NCBI RefSeq assembly: GCF_041821145.1
Contig: NZ_JBGUBC010000012.1
Coordinates: forward strand, 35,709 to 99,708
Reading direction: 5' to 3'
Source of the DNA: Halopenitus sp041821145
Lineage (GTDB): Archaea > Halobacteriota > Halobacteria > Halobacteriales > Haloferacaceae
Length of the DNA: 64,000 nt
Shown: positions 35,420-43,597 of the stretch, one piece after another
Layout of the letters: each line of letters begins with the position of its first letter
How positions within the stretch are numbered: position 1 is the stretch's first letter
The notes under the pieces: model-generated
Database searches by the model: none
What the model saw: only the letters and a program-made list of their open reading frames with translations
Told to the model about the DNA's origin: nothing
Position numbers and translations under genes: made by a program

Positions 35420-35731
35420 ATGACCGCCATCGCCCTGTTGAGCGTCGCGCCCGTGATCGAAGACAGCATGTCCGGCGAGGTCGCCAAGGCCGTCGACGCC
35501 CTCGAGGCGTTCGATGTGAGCTACGAGACGAACCCGATGGGTACCGTGATCGAAGCCGAGGACGCGGCCACGCTGTTCGAAGCCGCCCAGGCCGCTCACG
35601 AGGCGGTCGACGGCGATCGCGTCTCGACGGTGTTGAAGATCGACGACAAGCGGACGGCGGACGTTTCGGCCGAGGACAAAGTCGAGGCAGTCGAGGAACA
35701 TCTCGGCCGTGAAGCGACTCACGAGCGGTGA
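35420..35731 (+). CDS. MTH1187/YkoF-type thiamine-binding family protein (UPF0045)
   Basis: 103 residues, the usual size of the UPF0045/MTH1187 family. IALLSVAPVIEDSMSGEVAKA and VSYETNPMGTVIEAE give the ferredoxin-like beta-alpha-beta pattern seen in these proteins. Members form oligomers and bind thiamine-like pyrimidines in some species; direct evidence in haloarchaea is lacking to my knowledge. It sits 81 nt before mch on the same strand. Confidence 0.8.
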   Translation: MTAIALLSVAPVIEDSMSGEVAKAVDALEAFDVSYETNPMGTVIEAEDAATLFEAAQAAHEAVDGDRVSTVLKIDDKRTADVSAEDKVEAVEEHLGREATHER

Positions 35732-35812
35732 TATCGTCTTCCCGCTTTGATCGTTTCATCGTTCCCGACGCCCCTTGATAAGCTCCTTACGCGAGGAGCG
35801 CGCAGTAGCCGT

Positions 35813-36748
35813 ATGGAGAGCATCAACCGGACCGCGATCGAACTCGTCGATGAGGCGTTGGACTTCGCTGGCGAGCTCAACGTCGCGGCCTACGAGTTGG
35901 ACAACGAAGCCACCGTCATCGACTTCGGCGTCCAGGCTAACGGTGGCATCGAGGCCGGGATCCTCCTGGCGGAGATCCAGACGGCCGGTCTCGCGAACGT
36001 GACGAGCACGATGGGCCGACTCGCGGGTACGCCCCGTCCCTTCATCGAGGTCACAACCGATCATCCGGCCATCGCGCTGCTTTGTTCTCAGAAGGCCGGC
36101 TGGGAGCTCGAATTCGATTCCTTCGAGGGGTTGGGATCGGGTCCCGCCCGCGCGCTCGTCGGCCGCGAGACGGAGTTCGAGCGGGTCGGTTACTACGACG
36201 AGTTCGAGTTCGCCACCCTGGCCGTCGAGTCGACCGAAATCCCCGACGAGACCGTCGCCGAACACGTCGCGGATCTCGCCGGCGTCGAGCCCTCCGGCGT
36301 CTTCTTGCCGGCCTTCGCGACCGGGTCGATCGTCGGGTCGGTAACGATGGCTGCTCGCGCGGCCGAACTCGCGATGTTCAGACTGCTGGAACTCGGCTAC
36401 GATCCGACGGACGTCCTCACCGCTTCCGGGTCGGCGCCCGTTGCTCCCGTCAGCTACGACGAGGACGTCGCCATGGGTCGGACGAACGACGCGATCGCCT
36501 ACGGCGGCGAGGTCTATCTGCAGGTTGCTCGCGACGACGCGCGCTTCGACGAGCTCGTCTCGACGGCCCACGATGACTACGGCACGCCGTTCCTCGAGGT
36601 CTTCGAGGAGGCCGACTGGGACCTGTATGAGGTCCCCGAATCCGTCTTCGCGCCCGCCCACGTCACTGTTGACGTCATCGACGGCCCCACCTACACGCAC
36701 GGCGGAATCGACGAGTCCATGCTCGTCGACTCGTTCGGCCTCGACTGA
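35813..36748 (+). CDS. mch: Methenyltetrahydromethanopterin cyclohydrolase
   Basis: 311 residues, the length of archaeal Mch. Conserved segments include NVTSTMGRLAGTPRPFIEV, CSQKAGWELE, SGPARAL and the C-terminal GRTNDAIAYGGEVYLQV. The enzyme interconverts methenyl- and formyl-tetrahydropterin. In methanogens it serves methanogenesis; in non-methanogenic haloarchaea it is thought to serve one-carbon transfer on a pterin carrier. Start MESINRTAIELVDEAL at 35813. It is followed after 18 nt by an unrecognised gene that may share its transcript. Confidence 0.92.
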   Translation: MESINRTAIELVDEALDFAGELNVAAYELDNEATVIDFGVQANGGIEAGILLAEIQTAGLANVTSTMGRLAGTPRPFIEVTTDHPAIALLCSQKAGWELEFDSFEGLGSGPARALVGRETEFERVGYYDEFEFATLAVESTEIPDETVAEHVADLAGVEPSGVFLPAFATGSIVGSVTMAARAAELAMFRLLELGYDPTDVLTASGSAPVAPVSYDEDVAMGRTNDAIAYGGEVYLQVARDDARFDELVSTAHDDYGTPFLEVFEEADWDLYEVPESVFAPAHVTVDVIDGPTYTHGGIDESMLVDSFGLD

Positions 36749-36766
36749 TACGTTCGCGATCCAGCG

Positions 36767-37396
36767 ATGCCAACGGACACCAATCCGAGGACCGACGATC
36801 CGTCCGGGGACGCGGACATCCAGTTCAAGATGGTCCCCAAACCGCCGTCGAGCCGTCGCCTCGCCCGGCTCCGCGACGCGTGGCAGGCGCTCCCGATCGT
36901 TCCCGCCGACGAGGACGATTGCTGTGAACGGCTCATGCGGCGGGTCGGATTTCCGAGCCGGGACGTCTCGCGTACCTGGCTCACGTTCCTTCGCGCGCTC
37001 GGGGTGGTCGAACGGACCGCCTCCGGCTTTACACGCACCGGAACCGAACCGACGGCCGAGCGGCTTCGCGACGGATTTCTCGATCGGATCCTCCTCGCGC
37101 GCGAGACGCTCCGGGTCGTCGCGAGACGTGACACGGACCACGAAACGCGCTCCGGGCCGACGACCGTCGAGACCGCCTTCGAGCGGCTCCGCTCCGATGT
37201 TCCAACCTACGAGCGGTACAAAAATCCCGACAGTTGGGAGTCGATCTGGCGGGAGCGAACCGAGTACGTCCTCGAGTGGCTCGTCGCTCTCGATCTCCTC
37301 GAACGAATCGACCCTGACGCCGATCGAACCGCCGGGGACGACGAGCCGGGCTACGTCGTGACCGATCGGGGCCGTGATCGGCTCCGGAGAACCTGA
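36767..37396 (+). CDS. Haloarchaeal hypothetical protein, possibly winged-helix
   Basis: 209 residues, Arg-rich for a halophile. FPSRDVSRTWLTFLRALGVVERTASGF looks like a winged-helix recognition segment. A second similar pattern appears near the end (VLEWLVALDLLERI then YVVTDRGRDRL). This suggests two wHTH-like units in one protein, which would fit a DNA-binding or adaptor role. I do not recognise the family. It follows mch by 18 nt and ends before a 40-bp tandem repeat. Confidence 0.62.
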   Translation: MPTDTNPRTDDPSGDADIQFKMVPKPPSSRRLARLRDAWQALPIVPADEDDCCERLMRRVGFPSRDVSRTWLTFLRALGVVERTASGFTRTGTEPTAERLRDGFLDRILLARETLRVVARRDTDHETRSGPTTVETAFERLRSDVPTYERYKNPDSWESIWRERTEYVLEWLVALDLLERIDPDADRTAGDDEPGYVVTDRGRDRLRRT

Positions 37397-37430
37397 CGGA
37401 GGGTCGTCGGATCGTCGATCAGTCGATCGT

Positions 37431-37510
37431 CAGTTGTTCGCCGATTGTTCGACGCCGGTCGTTCGATCGTCAGTCGATCGCCGATTGTTCGACGCCGGTC
37501 GTTCGATCGT
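37431..37510. repeat. Two tandem 40-bp repeat copies
   Basis: Copies at 37431-37470 and 37471-37510 differ at only two positions (ttgt versus cgat near the start of each unit). Each carries gttcgacgccggtcgttcga, which is rich in short cgat and tcga palindromes. The array sits between two convergent genes, so it may affect 3' ends. Only two copies, without spacers, so this is not a CRISPR. Confidence 0.8.
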
Positions 37511-37517
37511 CGCTTGT

Positions 37518-37892
37518 CTACTCGTCGATCGCGACGGCGTTCACGAGGCCGTTCTGGCCGGGGCGGGAGGTGACGCGGGCGCGTCCCTCGCTCGTCTCGA
37601 TGATCGCACCCTTCGTGATGATGTTCCGGCGCACGTAGTTGACGTTCGACGGATTCTCGACCACGTTCTCGATGTCGGCCGACACGGTCTCGTCGCCGAC
37701 CGCGATCTGGGCCGTGTTCGTCGAGAGCGCGCGGACCTTCGTGTCGCCTCCGCGAGCGTCGACGTACCGGAAACGGGGCTCGCCGACCGTCGTCTCGGTG
37801 GGCTGGCGGCCGAGCTGGTGTCGCTTCTTGTCGTGGGAGGGTCGCAGTCGACCCCCGGTTCGCTTCCGCGTGGAACGTCCCTGGTCTATCAT
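37518..37892 (-). CDS. rps8e: 30S ribosomal protein S8e
   Basis: 124 residues. The archaeal/eukaryotic S8e signature is at the N-terminus: QGRSTRKRTGGRLRPSHDKKR. VRALSTNTAQIAV and NPSNVNYVRRNIITKGAIIET follow, matching the compact archaeal form. It is a small-subunit protein with no bacterial counterpart. The gene stands alone on the minus strand, divergent from the DUF2240 gene. The start MIDQGRS corresponds to the MKDQGRS start common in other archaea. Confidence 0.94.
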   Translation of the reverse strand: MIDQGRSTRKRTGGRLRPSHDKKRHQLGRQPTETTVGEPRFRYVDARGGDTKVRALSTNTAQIAVGDETVSADIENVVENPSNVNYVRRNIITKGAIIETSEGRARVTSRPGQNGLVNAVAIDE

Positions 37893-37997
37893 ACGTCCGA
37901 AAACGGCCAGCGAATACTTGAACCGTTCGACTCGGGCTGCTCGGACGACGGCCAGCGGTTCGGTAACTTTACCGGCGTCGATCGCGGGGATCCCTCC

Positions 37998-38522
37998 ATG
38001 AGCCTACAGGTCGCCGTCGCCGTTCCGTTCCGCCAGCGTGGCACGGACCGTCTCGGCGAGGGAGAGTTCGTCGTCGCCCTCTCGCTCGATCGGGACTGGT
38101 TCTCGCCGGATCAGGCAAAGCGGCTCGTCGATGTCGCGAGCGGTCGGGGGTTACTCGAGATCGACCCGGAGACCGACGACCTCGTTCCCGGCTTCGATCC
38201 CGACGCGGTCGAGATTCCCGAGGAGTTTCGACCCGACGAAACCATCCTGCGCGAGCAGTCGACCTTCGAGCGCGCGCTTGAGACGATCGTGAGCGCCGGC
38301 GTCGACAAGCGGACCGCGGTCGCGTCGATCAACGAACGTCAACGCGACCTCGGGATCACGATCGAGGCAGCCGCCGTCGTCTACGCGAGGGAACGTGGGA
38401 TCGACATCGATGTCTTGGCCGATGCCGTCCGCGAGGAGATCGTCGGAGCCACGCCCTCACACACCGACGGGACCGTCGAGAAGGCCGACGAGAAATCCGC
38501 CGACACGGAGGGGACTGCCTGA
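37998..38522 (+). CDS. DUF2240 family protein
   Basis: 174 residues. The pattern EFVVALSLDRDWFSPDQAKRLVDVASGRGLL, in a helix-rich acidic protein, matches the archaeal DUF2240 family. The family looks like a helical wHTH-like domain followed by a linker and a C-terminal helix bundle (VDKRTAVASINERQRDLGIT). Function unknown. Start MSLQVAVAVPFRQ at 37998. It overlaps the next gene by 1 nt, so the two are coupled. Confidence 0.75.
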   Translation: MSLQVAVAVPFRQRGTDRLGEGEFVVALSLDRDWFSPDQAKRLVDVASGRGLLEIDPETDDLVPGFDPDAVEIPEEFRPDETILREQSTFERALETIVSAGVDKRTAVASINERQRDLGITIEAAAVVYARERGIDIDVLADAVREEIVGATPSHTDGTVEKADEKSADTEGTA

Positions 38523-38929
38523 TGGTCGAGAAACGGCTCACCGATGGCGTCCGGATCGCACAGCTTCTGTCCTCGGAGATATCCGGCGATGCCGACCGCC
38601 TTCGTGACTTGCGGGTGACCGACGCCGATCCCGATGTCGAGGCGAGCGTCGACGGCGAACTAGCCTATCGGATCGTTCTCGACGATCCCGACGGCGACGA
38701 ACGGGCGATCGCCGCGGTCCACGTTCAGCCCGACCGTGCTCGCGTCGAGTTCCGTGAGGCGCCGGACGTGGCGGCCGAGGCCGCAACGGAGGCCGGTCTC
38801 CGTGTTCGCCCGGCGGCCACGCAGCCCCCGCGGACGATCGTCTTTCTCGAGGATGGCGCGCAGGTCAAGTGGGTGTTGCCGGTTCTTTCGACGGTCCTGG
38901 AGTCGGTTCGGGACTCGGACGACCCGTAA
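38522..38929 (+). CDS. Haloarchaeal hypothetical protein
   Basis: 135 residues, acidic, single alpha/beta domain by appearance. Segments RIAQLLSSEISGDADRLRDL, YRIVLDDPDGDERAIAAVHV and RTIVFLEDGAQVKWVLPVLSTVL are notable; the last could be an amphipathic or weakly membrane-associated helix. No family recognised. The ATG overlaps the DUF2240 stop (TGATG). An IS200/IS605 element begins within tens of nucleotides downstream, so the gene's natural 3' context has been interrupted. Confidence 0.6.
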   Translation: MVEKRLTDGVRIAQLLSSEISGDADRLRDLRVTDADPDVEASVDGELAYRIVLDDPDGDERAIAAVHVQPDRARVEFREAPDVAAEAATEAGLRVRPAATQPPRTIVFLEDGAQVKWVLPVLSTVLESVRDSDDP

Positions 38930-38957
38930 TTGGCCGTGAGACTTAATCGAGCGGAAC

Positions 38958-38977
38958 CCCACCCGTTTACGGGTGGG
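38958..38977. repeat. Left-end hairpin of the IS200/IS605 element
   Basis: Nine-base-pair perfect stem CCCACCCGT/ACGGGTGGG with a TT loop. TnpA of this family recognises such subterminal hairpins in single-stranded DNA. Confidence 0.65.
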
Positions 38978-39074
38978 TCTGAGCGGACAACGCGGCCACA
39001 ACCGCCGACGGTGGCCCGGCCGGGTCTGAATGGATGAGATACACTTATTGGTGTGGCACATCTATATACAGTCA

Positions 39075-39464
39075 ATGCCTCGCGGGTATAGCAAAGAGCG
39101 GACCTCGGTTCACCGCTTGCACTACCACTTCATCTGGTGCCCGAAGTACCGCAAATCGGTGCTCACTGGCGAGGCAAAGGACCGACTCGAAGCACTCATC
39201 GAAGAGAAAGCCGACGAACTCGACGTGGAGATACTGGCGCTCGCGGTTCGTCCCGACCACGTTCACCTGTTCATCGAGGGTAATCCGAAACTCTCCCCGA
39301 ACAAAATCATGCAACAGGTCAAAGGCTACTCTTCGCGCCGGATGCGCGAGGAGTTCGACTTCGGCCTTCCGTCACTGTGGACACGGAGCTACTTCGTGTC
39401 CTCCGCTGGCGACGTATCGGACGAAACTGTCGAAGCGTACATCGAAGCCCAAACAGGGCAGTGA
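39075..39464 (+). CDS. tnpA: IS200/IS605 family transposase TnpA (Y1 HUH)
   Basis: 129 residues. HYHFIWCPKYRKSVLTGEAK is the family opening. RPDHVHLFIEGNPK holds the HUH metal motif (HVH). The nucleophilic Tyr lies in the C-terminal helix (ETVEAYIEAQ). It cuts and joins single-stranded element ends. Start MPRGYSKER at 39075, with a TATA-like acttattgg about 28 nt upstream. The stop overlaps the GTG start of tnpB by 4 nt. Confidence 0.92.
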   Translation: MPRGYSKERTSVHRLHYHFIWCPKYRKSVLTGEAKDRLEALIEEKADELDVEILALAVRPDHVHLFIEGNPKLSPNKIMQQVKGYSSRRMREEFDFGLPSLWTRSYFVSSAGDVSDETVEAYIEAQTGQ

Positions 39465-40741
39465 AGCGTTCCAACACCTTCGACGTAGCGCCCCGTTCGC
39501 CACGGGACGAAGAGCTACTTCACCGTGTGTTGGACGCTTCAGCCTGCCTGTGGAACGAACTCACCTACGAGCGTCGGCAACGGTTCTTCGGCGAACTCGA
39601 CGGGAGTGTGTGGGACGCCCCCCGCGTTCACGACCACTACAAGGGCGTTCTCGGCTCGGCGGCCGCGAAGGAGATGAAGCGAAAGAACGACGAAGCGTGG
39701 CGGTCGTTCTTCGCGGCCAAGGAGAAGGGCGAACCCGCTGGCCCGCCGGGGTACTGGGGCAACGAGGAAGAGGGACGCGACCTCCGCTGGTACGGTCGGT
39801 GCGACCAGTACACGCTGGAAACCGGCGACCGTTCCCGCCTCGAAATCCCGGTCGGGTCCGACCTCAAGGACGAGTACGGCCTCGGTCACACAGAGCGCCT
39901 GCGACTCGAAGTGCGCGGTCGTCCCAAGTGGGACGGCAAACCCGGTCGGTTGGAACTGTACTACGACGAGTTGGACGACCGATTCAGAGCCATTCAGCCT
40001 GTCACCACGGACGATTCTCGACAGGATTCACCACTGGCGAACGAAACCGCCGCTCTGGATATCGGTGCAAACAACATCGTCGCCTGTACGACCACGACCG
40101 GCCAGCAGTACCTCTACGAGGGGCGCGACCTCTTCGACCGGTTCCGCGAAACGACGCGCCGAATCGCGGAACACCAATCGAAAGTGAAGCGCGAAGAGGG
40201 GCGGTACACGTCGAAGCGGATTCGACGGCTGTACCGCCGCCGGACGCGACGGCGCGACCATGCCATGGACGCCCTCGCCCGCGACCTCTTCGAGCGACTG
40301 TACGAGGAGGGAGTTGCGACGGTGTACGTCGGCGATCTCACCGACGTACTGGAAACGCACTGGTCGGTGCGGGCGAACCAGAAGACGCACAACTTCTGGG
40401 CGTTCCGCGCGTTCATCGACCGGTTGGCGTGTACCGCCGAGGAGTTCGGCATCACCGTCGAAGTCCGCCCCGAAGCGTGGACGAGTCAGACGTGTCCGAA
40501 CTGCGGTTCGACGGAGGACACGACGCGGCATCAGGACACGCTCACGTGTTCGTGTGGCTTCGAGGGCCACGCGGACCTCACCGCGTCGGAGACGTTCCTC
40601 CGACGCCACGAAACCGACGTACCACGGCCGATGGCACGGCCCGTGTGCCTCAAGTGGGACGACCACCGTTGGTCGGCGTCACCACGCGCTCACCGTCCCA
40701 ACGAGGAGCACACAGACCAGAGTATCCTACGGTCGGCGTAG
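39461..40741 (+). CDS. tnpB: RNA-guided endonuclease TnpB-type protein of the IS element
   Basis: 426 residues. RuvC-like motifs: ALDIGANNIV with Asp200, VYVGDLTDVL at the RuvC-II position, and HADLTASE with Asp372. A zinc ribbon (CPNC, then CSC) lies just before the last motif. The RuvC-II Glu usual in TnpB (VEDL type) reads Gly291-Asp292, which could weaken nuclease activity or be offset by the Asp. TnpB uses a transposon-end RNA to cut donor joints and retain the element. The GTG start overlaps tnpA. Confidence 0.88.
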   Translation: MKRSNTFDVAPRSPRDEELLHRVLDASACLWNELTYERRQRFFGELDGSVWDAPRVHDHYKGVLGSAAAKEMKRKNDEAWRSFFAAKEKGEPAGPPGYWGNEEEGRDLRWYGRCDQYTLETGDRSRLEIPVGSDLKDEYGLGHTERLRLEVRGRPKWDGKPGRLELYYDELDDRFRAIQPVTTDDSRQDSPLANETAALDIGANNIVACTTTTGQQYLYEGRDLFDRFRETTRRIAEHQSKVKREEGRYTSKRIRRLYRRRTRRRDHAMDALARDLFERLYEEGVATVYVGDLTDVLETHWSVRANQKTHNFWAFRAFIDRLACTAEEFGITVEVRPEAWTSQTCPNCGSTEDTTRHQDTLTCSCGFEGHADLTASETFLRRHETDVPRPMARPVCLKWDDHRWSASPRAHRPNEEHTDQSILRSA

Positions 40742-40827
40742 GAGAAAGTTGCCTCCGTGGGGGTGGCGCTAATGCCAGACCCCCAACGCGAGGAATCCCA
40801 CGGCTTCAGCCGTGTGGTGGATGTCAA
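40690..40827 (+). ncRNA. Candidate omegaRNA (reRNA) scaffold at the element's right end
   Basis: In known elements the guide RNA scaffold overlaps the tnpB 3' end and extends to the right end. Here the region holds two strong hairpins: GGGGGT-GGC/GCC-AG-ACCCCC (40759-40784) and CACGGCT/AGCCGTG (40799-40814). The guide would be the flank from about 40828. Boundaries are inferred. Confidence 0.4.
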
Positions 40828-40875
40828 TGTCGGCGTCGAATACGGGCCGGACAGGATATCCGAACGGACCGACGA

Positions 40876-40942
40876 GTGTCCAACGGAGGGGAGATGGTCC
40901 ACTGAACTGGAGCGTGTCCAACGGATAGAATGGTCCAGCGAA
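40876..40942. repeat. Imperfect 38-bp tandem duplication beside the IS right end
   Basis: gtgtccaacgga occurs at 40876 and again at 40914, each followed at similar spacing by atggtcca. The two copies have diverged. The repeat lies between the IS right end and the 3' end of moaB. Confidence 0.55.
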
Positions 40943-40952
40943 GGAAAGAACC

Positions 40953-41552
40953 CTATTGCTCCTCGCGTCGTGCGAGCCCGGCCAGGTGGCCGATCTCCGG
41001 GAGGATGATATCCTCGATGCCGAGTCGCACCGCGGACTCCGATCCCGGTAGACAAAACACCACGGCGCCGTTCGCGATCCCGGCCGTCGCACGCGATCCG
41101 ATCGCCCGCGTTCCGATCTCTGCGTACGAGAGTCGGCGAAACGTCTCGCCAAAGCCAGGTAGCTCCTTATCGAAGAGCGGATCGATCGCCTCCGGCGTCA
41201 CGTCGTCGGGCGTCACGCCGGTTCCACCGGTGGTCACCACGACGTCCGTGTCATCGCGGCTAACGAGCCGGTCGATCGTCCCTTGAACTCGGTCCAAATC
41301 GTCCGGAATGAGCTCGCGAACCGCGATCTCGTGGCCGGCGTCCTGGAGGATACTCGCGATCAACTCACCCGAGGGATCCTCGTCCATCGTTCGCGAGGAC
41401 GTCACCGTGACGATCGCGACTCCGACCCGATCGAGATCGTGACCGTGATGATCGTGATGATGGCTGTGGTCGTGGTCCTGATCGTCGCCATGGCCGCGGT
41501 CCCGATCGTGGTCGTGATCGGTCTCTTTCGAGTGGTCGTGTTCGGCGGTCAT
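40953..41552 (-). CDS. moaB: MoaB/Mog-family molybdopterin adenylyltransferase with His/Asp-rich N-terminus
   Basis: 199 residues. The MogA/MoaB fold spans about 45-199: AIVTVTSSRTMDEDPSGELI, VVTTGGTGVTPDDVTPEA, ELPGFGETFRRLSYAEIGTRA and VFCLPGSESAVRLG. It adenylylates molybdopterin before MoeA inserts the metal. Preceding the fold are about 40 residues dominated by His and Asp (DHDHSHHHDHHGHD), a likely metal-binding tail not normal for MoaB. Start MTAEHDH at 41552. It lies between the IS element and an ABC transporter operon, with no Moco genes adjacent. Confidence 0.88.
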   Translation of the reverse strand: MTAEHDHSKETDHDHDRDRGHGDDQDHDHSHHHDHHGHDLDRVGVAIVTVTSSRTMDEDPSGELIASILQDAGHEIAVRELIPDDLDRVQGTIDRLVSRDDTDVVVTTGGTGVTPDDVTPEAIDPLFDKELPGFGETFRRLSYAEIGTRAIGSRATAGIANGAVVFCLPGSESAVRLGIEDIILPEIGHLAGLARREEQ

Positions 41553-41728
41553 GCTCGTCGGTACCGTCCGAGGGAACAAAACTCTCCGGCTCCCGATCTC
41601 GGAGATCGGTGGACGGTACCGTTGCCGCGGCGTCGGGGTCAGGGCCGGGATCGGGAGCCATCGAAATCCCCGTCTGGCTGAGCACGAGACGACTCACGAT
41701 TCCCGTCGCTCTCGAAACGAAACGCAAC

Positions 41729-42520
41729 TCAGATATCACGATTCTGAAACAGGATCATGCTTCCGAATATGAGCAACAGCGCCACTGAAAGCAAGATGAG
41801 CGCGTCTCCGACTGCAAGCGTCTCGTGGAGGAGGATCTCCGTGGGATCGATGTATCTGGTTGGACTGATCGCTCCCAATCGCTCGAAGTCGGATCCCACC
41901 GTTACGGAGTCCAGTAAAAATAACAGGAACACGATCGAAATGCCGCTTAGTTCTGCGGTGTTTCCACGAACGAACGTGACCGAAAGTACCGCTCCAATGC
42001 CCATACACACGAGATGATACGGAACGGACAGGAGATGCACTGCCGCCAGATAATACGGGTCAACCGGGTAATCGATCGCTATCGTCCCGCCAAACACGAC
42101 GAGCGGGATGACTACGTTGAGTATAATGAGCGGCGTAAGTAGTGCAAGCGTCGTCTCCAGGTGAAATCGCGACCGCGAGATCGGCGTCGAAAGAACCAGA
42201 TAGAGTCGTTTCGATTCGATGTCGTCGGAGAACGTTTCGCCCGCGATATATGCCATATACAGTCCAAGCAGAAGGATCCAGAGGAACTGATAGAGTTCCG
42301 CAGCGACGAATCCCTCTATCGTCGAATACGATTCCACGCCCATTCCCTCCCGAAACGACTCCGGGAGTGATTCCATCAGCGCATCGATATCGGCGCTTGC
42401 CTCAGCAAACGAGGGGTAAATATAGATGATGAGTAGCGCGAACGCTCCCAGGAGGATCGCCATCGCGATCGAGCCACGGACACGCCGTCGAGCGCTGTAT
42501 CTGGTCGTCTCGAGTGCCAT
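41729..42520 (-). CDS. ABC transporter permease (ABC-2 type)
   Basis: 263 residues with about six transmembrane helices: MAILLGAFALLIIYIYPSF near the N-terminus, FLWILLLGLYMAYIAGETF, LALLTPLIILNVVIPLVVFG and two more at the C-terminal end. A large outside loop follows helix 1, as in ABC-2 exporters. It pairs with the ATPase 3 nt upstream, forming a two-gene exporter or membrane-remodelling system. The codon use here is visibly AT-richer than in neighbouring genes, suggesting acquisition by transfer. Cargo unknown. Confidence 0.84.
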   Translation of the reverse strand: MALETTRYSARRRVRGSIAMAILLGAFALLIIYIYPSFAEASADIDALMESLPESFREGMGVESYSTIEGFVAAELYQFLWILLLGLYMAYIAGETFSDDIESKRLYLVLSTPISRSRFHLETTLALLTPLIILNVVIPLVVFGGTIAIDYPVDPYYLAAVHLLSVPYHLVCMGIGAVLSVTFVRGNTAELSGISIVFLLFLLDSVTVGSDFERLGAISPTRYIDPTEILLHETLAVGDALILLSVALLLIFGSMILFQNRDI

Positions 42521-42523
42521 GGG

Positions 42524-43402
42524 TCAGTCCTCCCCGTAAAAGTGCATGAATACCTCCTCGATCGGGGGCTCTTCGATCTCGATGTCGAGTATCTCCTGCG
42601 TCGAAAGCGCGTCGAACAGCTCGTTGTAGTCGCCAGTGAAGGTGAATCGTGCGACGTGCCCCTCGGTCTCGAAGTGGACGATCCCATCCAGTTGAAGTTC
42701 GTCTTCCGCGAGTGGTTCCTCCATGTGAATTCGGACCTGCTTTCCCCCCCGTGCAAGCAGTTCCTCGACGTTTTCGACGGTGATGAGGGACCCGTCACGA
42801 ATGATTCCGACGCGATCACAGACGCGGCGGACCTCTCCGAGGACGTGTGAGGAAAAGAGGATGGTCTTCCCCGTGTCCCGTTCCTCACGGAGAAAGTCGT
42901 TGAAGCGTTCCTGCTTTAGCGGATCCAACCCGGACGTGGGTTCGTCCATGATGATCAGGTCCGGGTCATGCATAAACGCCTGCACGATCCCGAGCATCTG
43001 TTTGTTTCCCGATGAGTATTCCCTGATCTTCCGTTCGAGTGGTGGCGTGAATAACTCGAGGAGTTCGTCGCGTCGTGGATCGCCTTTGAGTCGAGACTGG
43101 TACTTCAAAAACTCGGCTCCGGTGACCGATTCGTTGAACGTCAGGTCACCGGGAAGGAATCCGATCCGACCTTTAACCTCCTGTAACGCCCGTTCGTCCC
43201 GGACGTCCTTCCCAAATATCCTCGCGGTACCCTCCGTGGGCGCCTGAAATCCCATGAGCAACCGCATGGTCGTCGATTTACCGGCCCCGTTTGGGCCCAG
43301 ATAGCCGAATATCTCTCCTGGTTCGATCGAGAACTCCAGATCGTCGTTGGCCACGGTCTCTCCGTACACTTTTGTGAGGCCCTCCACCTCGATCGTCGTC
43401 AT
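42524..43402 (-). CDS. ABC transporter ATP-binding protein
   Basis: 292 residues. Walker A is GYLGPNGAGKSTTM, the signature is YSSGNKQ, Walker B is LIIMDEPTSGLDPL and the H-loop is in LFSSHVLGEV. A C-terminal about 70-residue extension (VRIHMEEPLAEDEL to the end) resembles that of ABC-2 exporters. It powers the permease encoded 3 nt downstream. Transcribed divergently from the large surface protein gene at 43598, sharing a 195-nt promoter region. Confidence 0.9.
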   Translation of the reverse strand: MTTIEVEGLTKVYGETVANDDLEFSIEPGEIFGYLGPNGAGKSTTMRLLMGFQAPTEGTARIFGKDVRDERALQEVKGRIGFLPGDLTFNESVTGAEFLKYQSRLKGDPRRDELLELFTPPLERKIREYSSGNKQMLGIVQAFMHDPDLIIMDEPTSGLDPLKQERFNDFLREERDTGKTILFSSHVLGEVRRVCDRVGIIRDGSLITVENVEELLARGGKQVRIHMEEPLAEDELQLDGIVHFETEGHVARFTFTGDYNELFDALSTQEILDIEIEEPPIEEVFMHFYGED

Positions 43403-43480
43403 TGCCGGATCACGTCCTCATCTCGGTTGGGTATCCGTGGCGTCTCACACGCGTTGAAACCGTGTGTACATCCGGAGGCA

Positions 43481-43533
43481 TGATATTTTATACGTCAGCA
43501 CCCAAGATGTATATCTATTGATGGTTGTAGATA
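43481..43533. promoter_or_regulatory. Divergent promoter region of the ABC operon and the surface protein gene
   Basis: On the minus strand gtataaaatatca (43481-43493) is a strong TATA box about 85 nt before the ATPase ATG. On the plus strand gatgtatat (43506-43514) is a TATA-like box about 85 nt before the surface-protein ATG. Both genes thus have leaders of roughly 60 nt, unlike the mostly leaderless genes around. An inverted repeat TATCTA/TAGATA (43512-43533) overlaps the plus-strand promoter. Confidence 0.5.
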
Positions 43534-43597
43534 GGTCCTTTGACGCTGGCTCCCTCCCTGCGGTCGTTCCGGAGCAACGCATCGAAACGAGTCCGGG

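Larger units (their letters stand above)
38940..40827 (+). mobile_element. IS200/IS605-family insertion sequence (tnpA-tnpB) with end hairpins
   Basis: A complete element by content: a Y1 transposase tnpA overlapping tnpB, bounded by imperfect hairpins instead of inverted repeats. The left hairpin has arms CCCACCCGT and ACGGGTGGG (38958-38977). The right hairpin has arms CACGGCT and AGCCGTG (40799-40814), followed by the ggatgtcaa end common in haloarchaeal members. Exact boundaries are estimated. Both genes are open, so the element may be active. Confidence 0.8.

Noticed and set aside
37431..37510. Direct repeats as a possible CRISPR
   Set aside because: Two copies directly adjoining with no spacers and no cas genes nearby.
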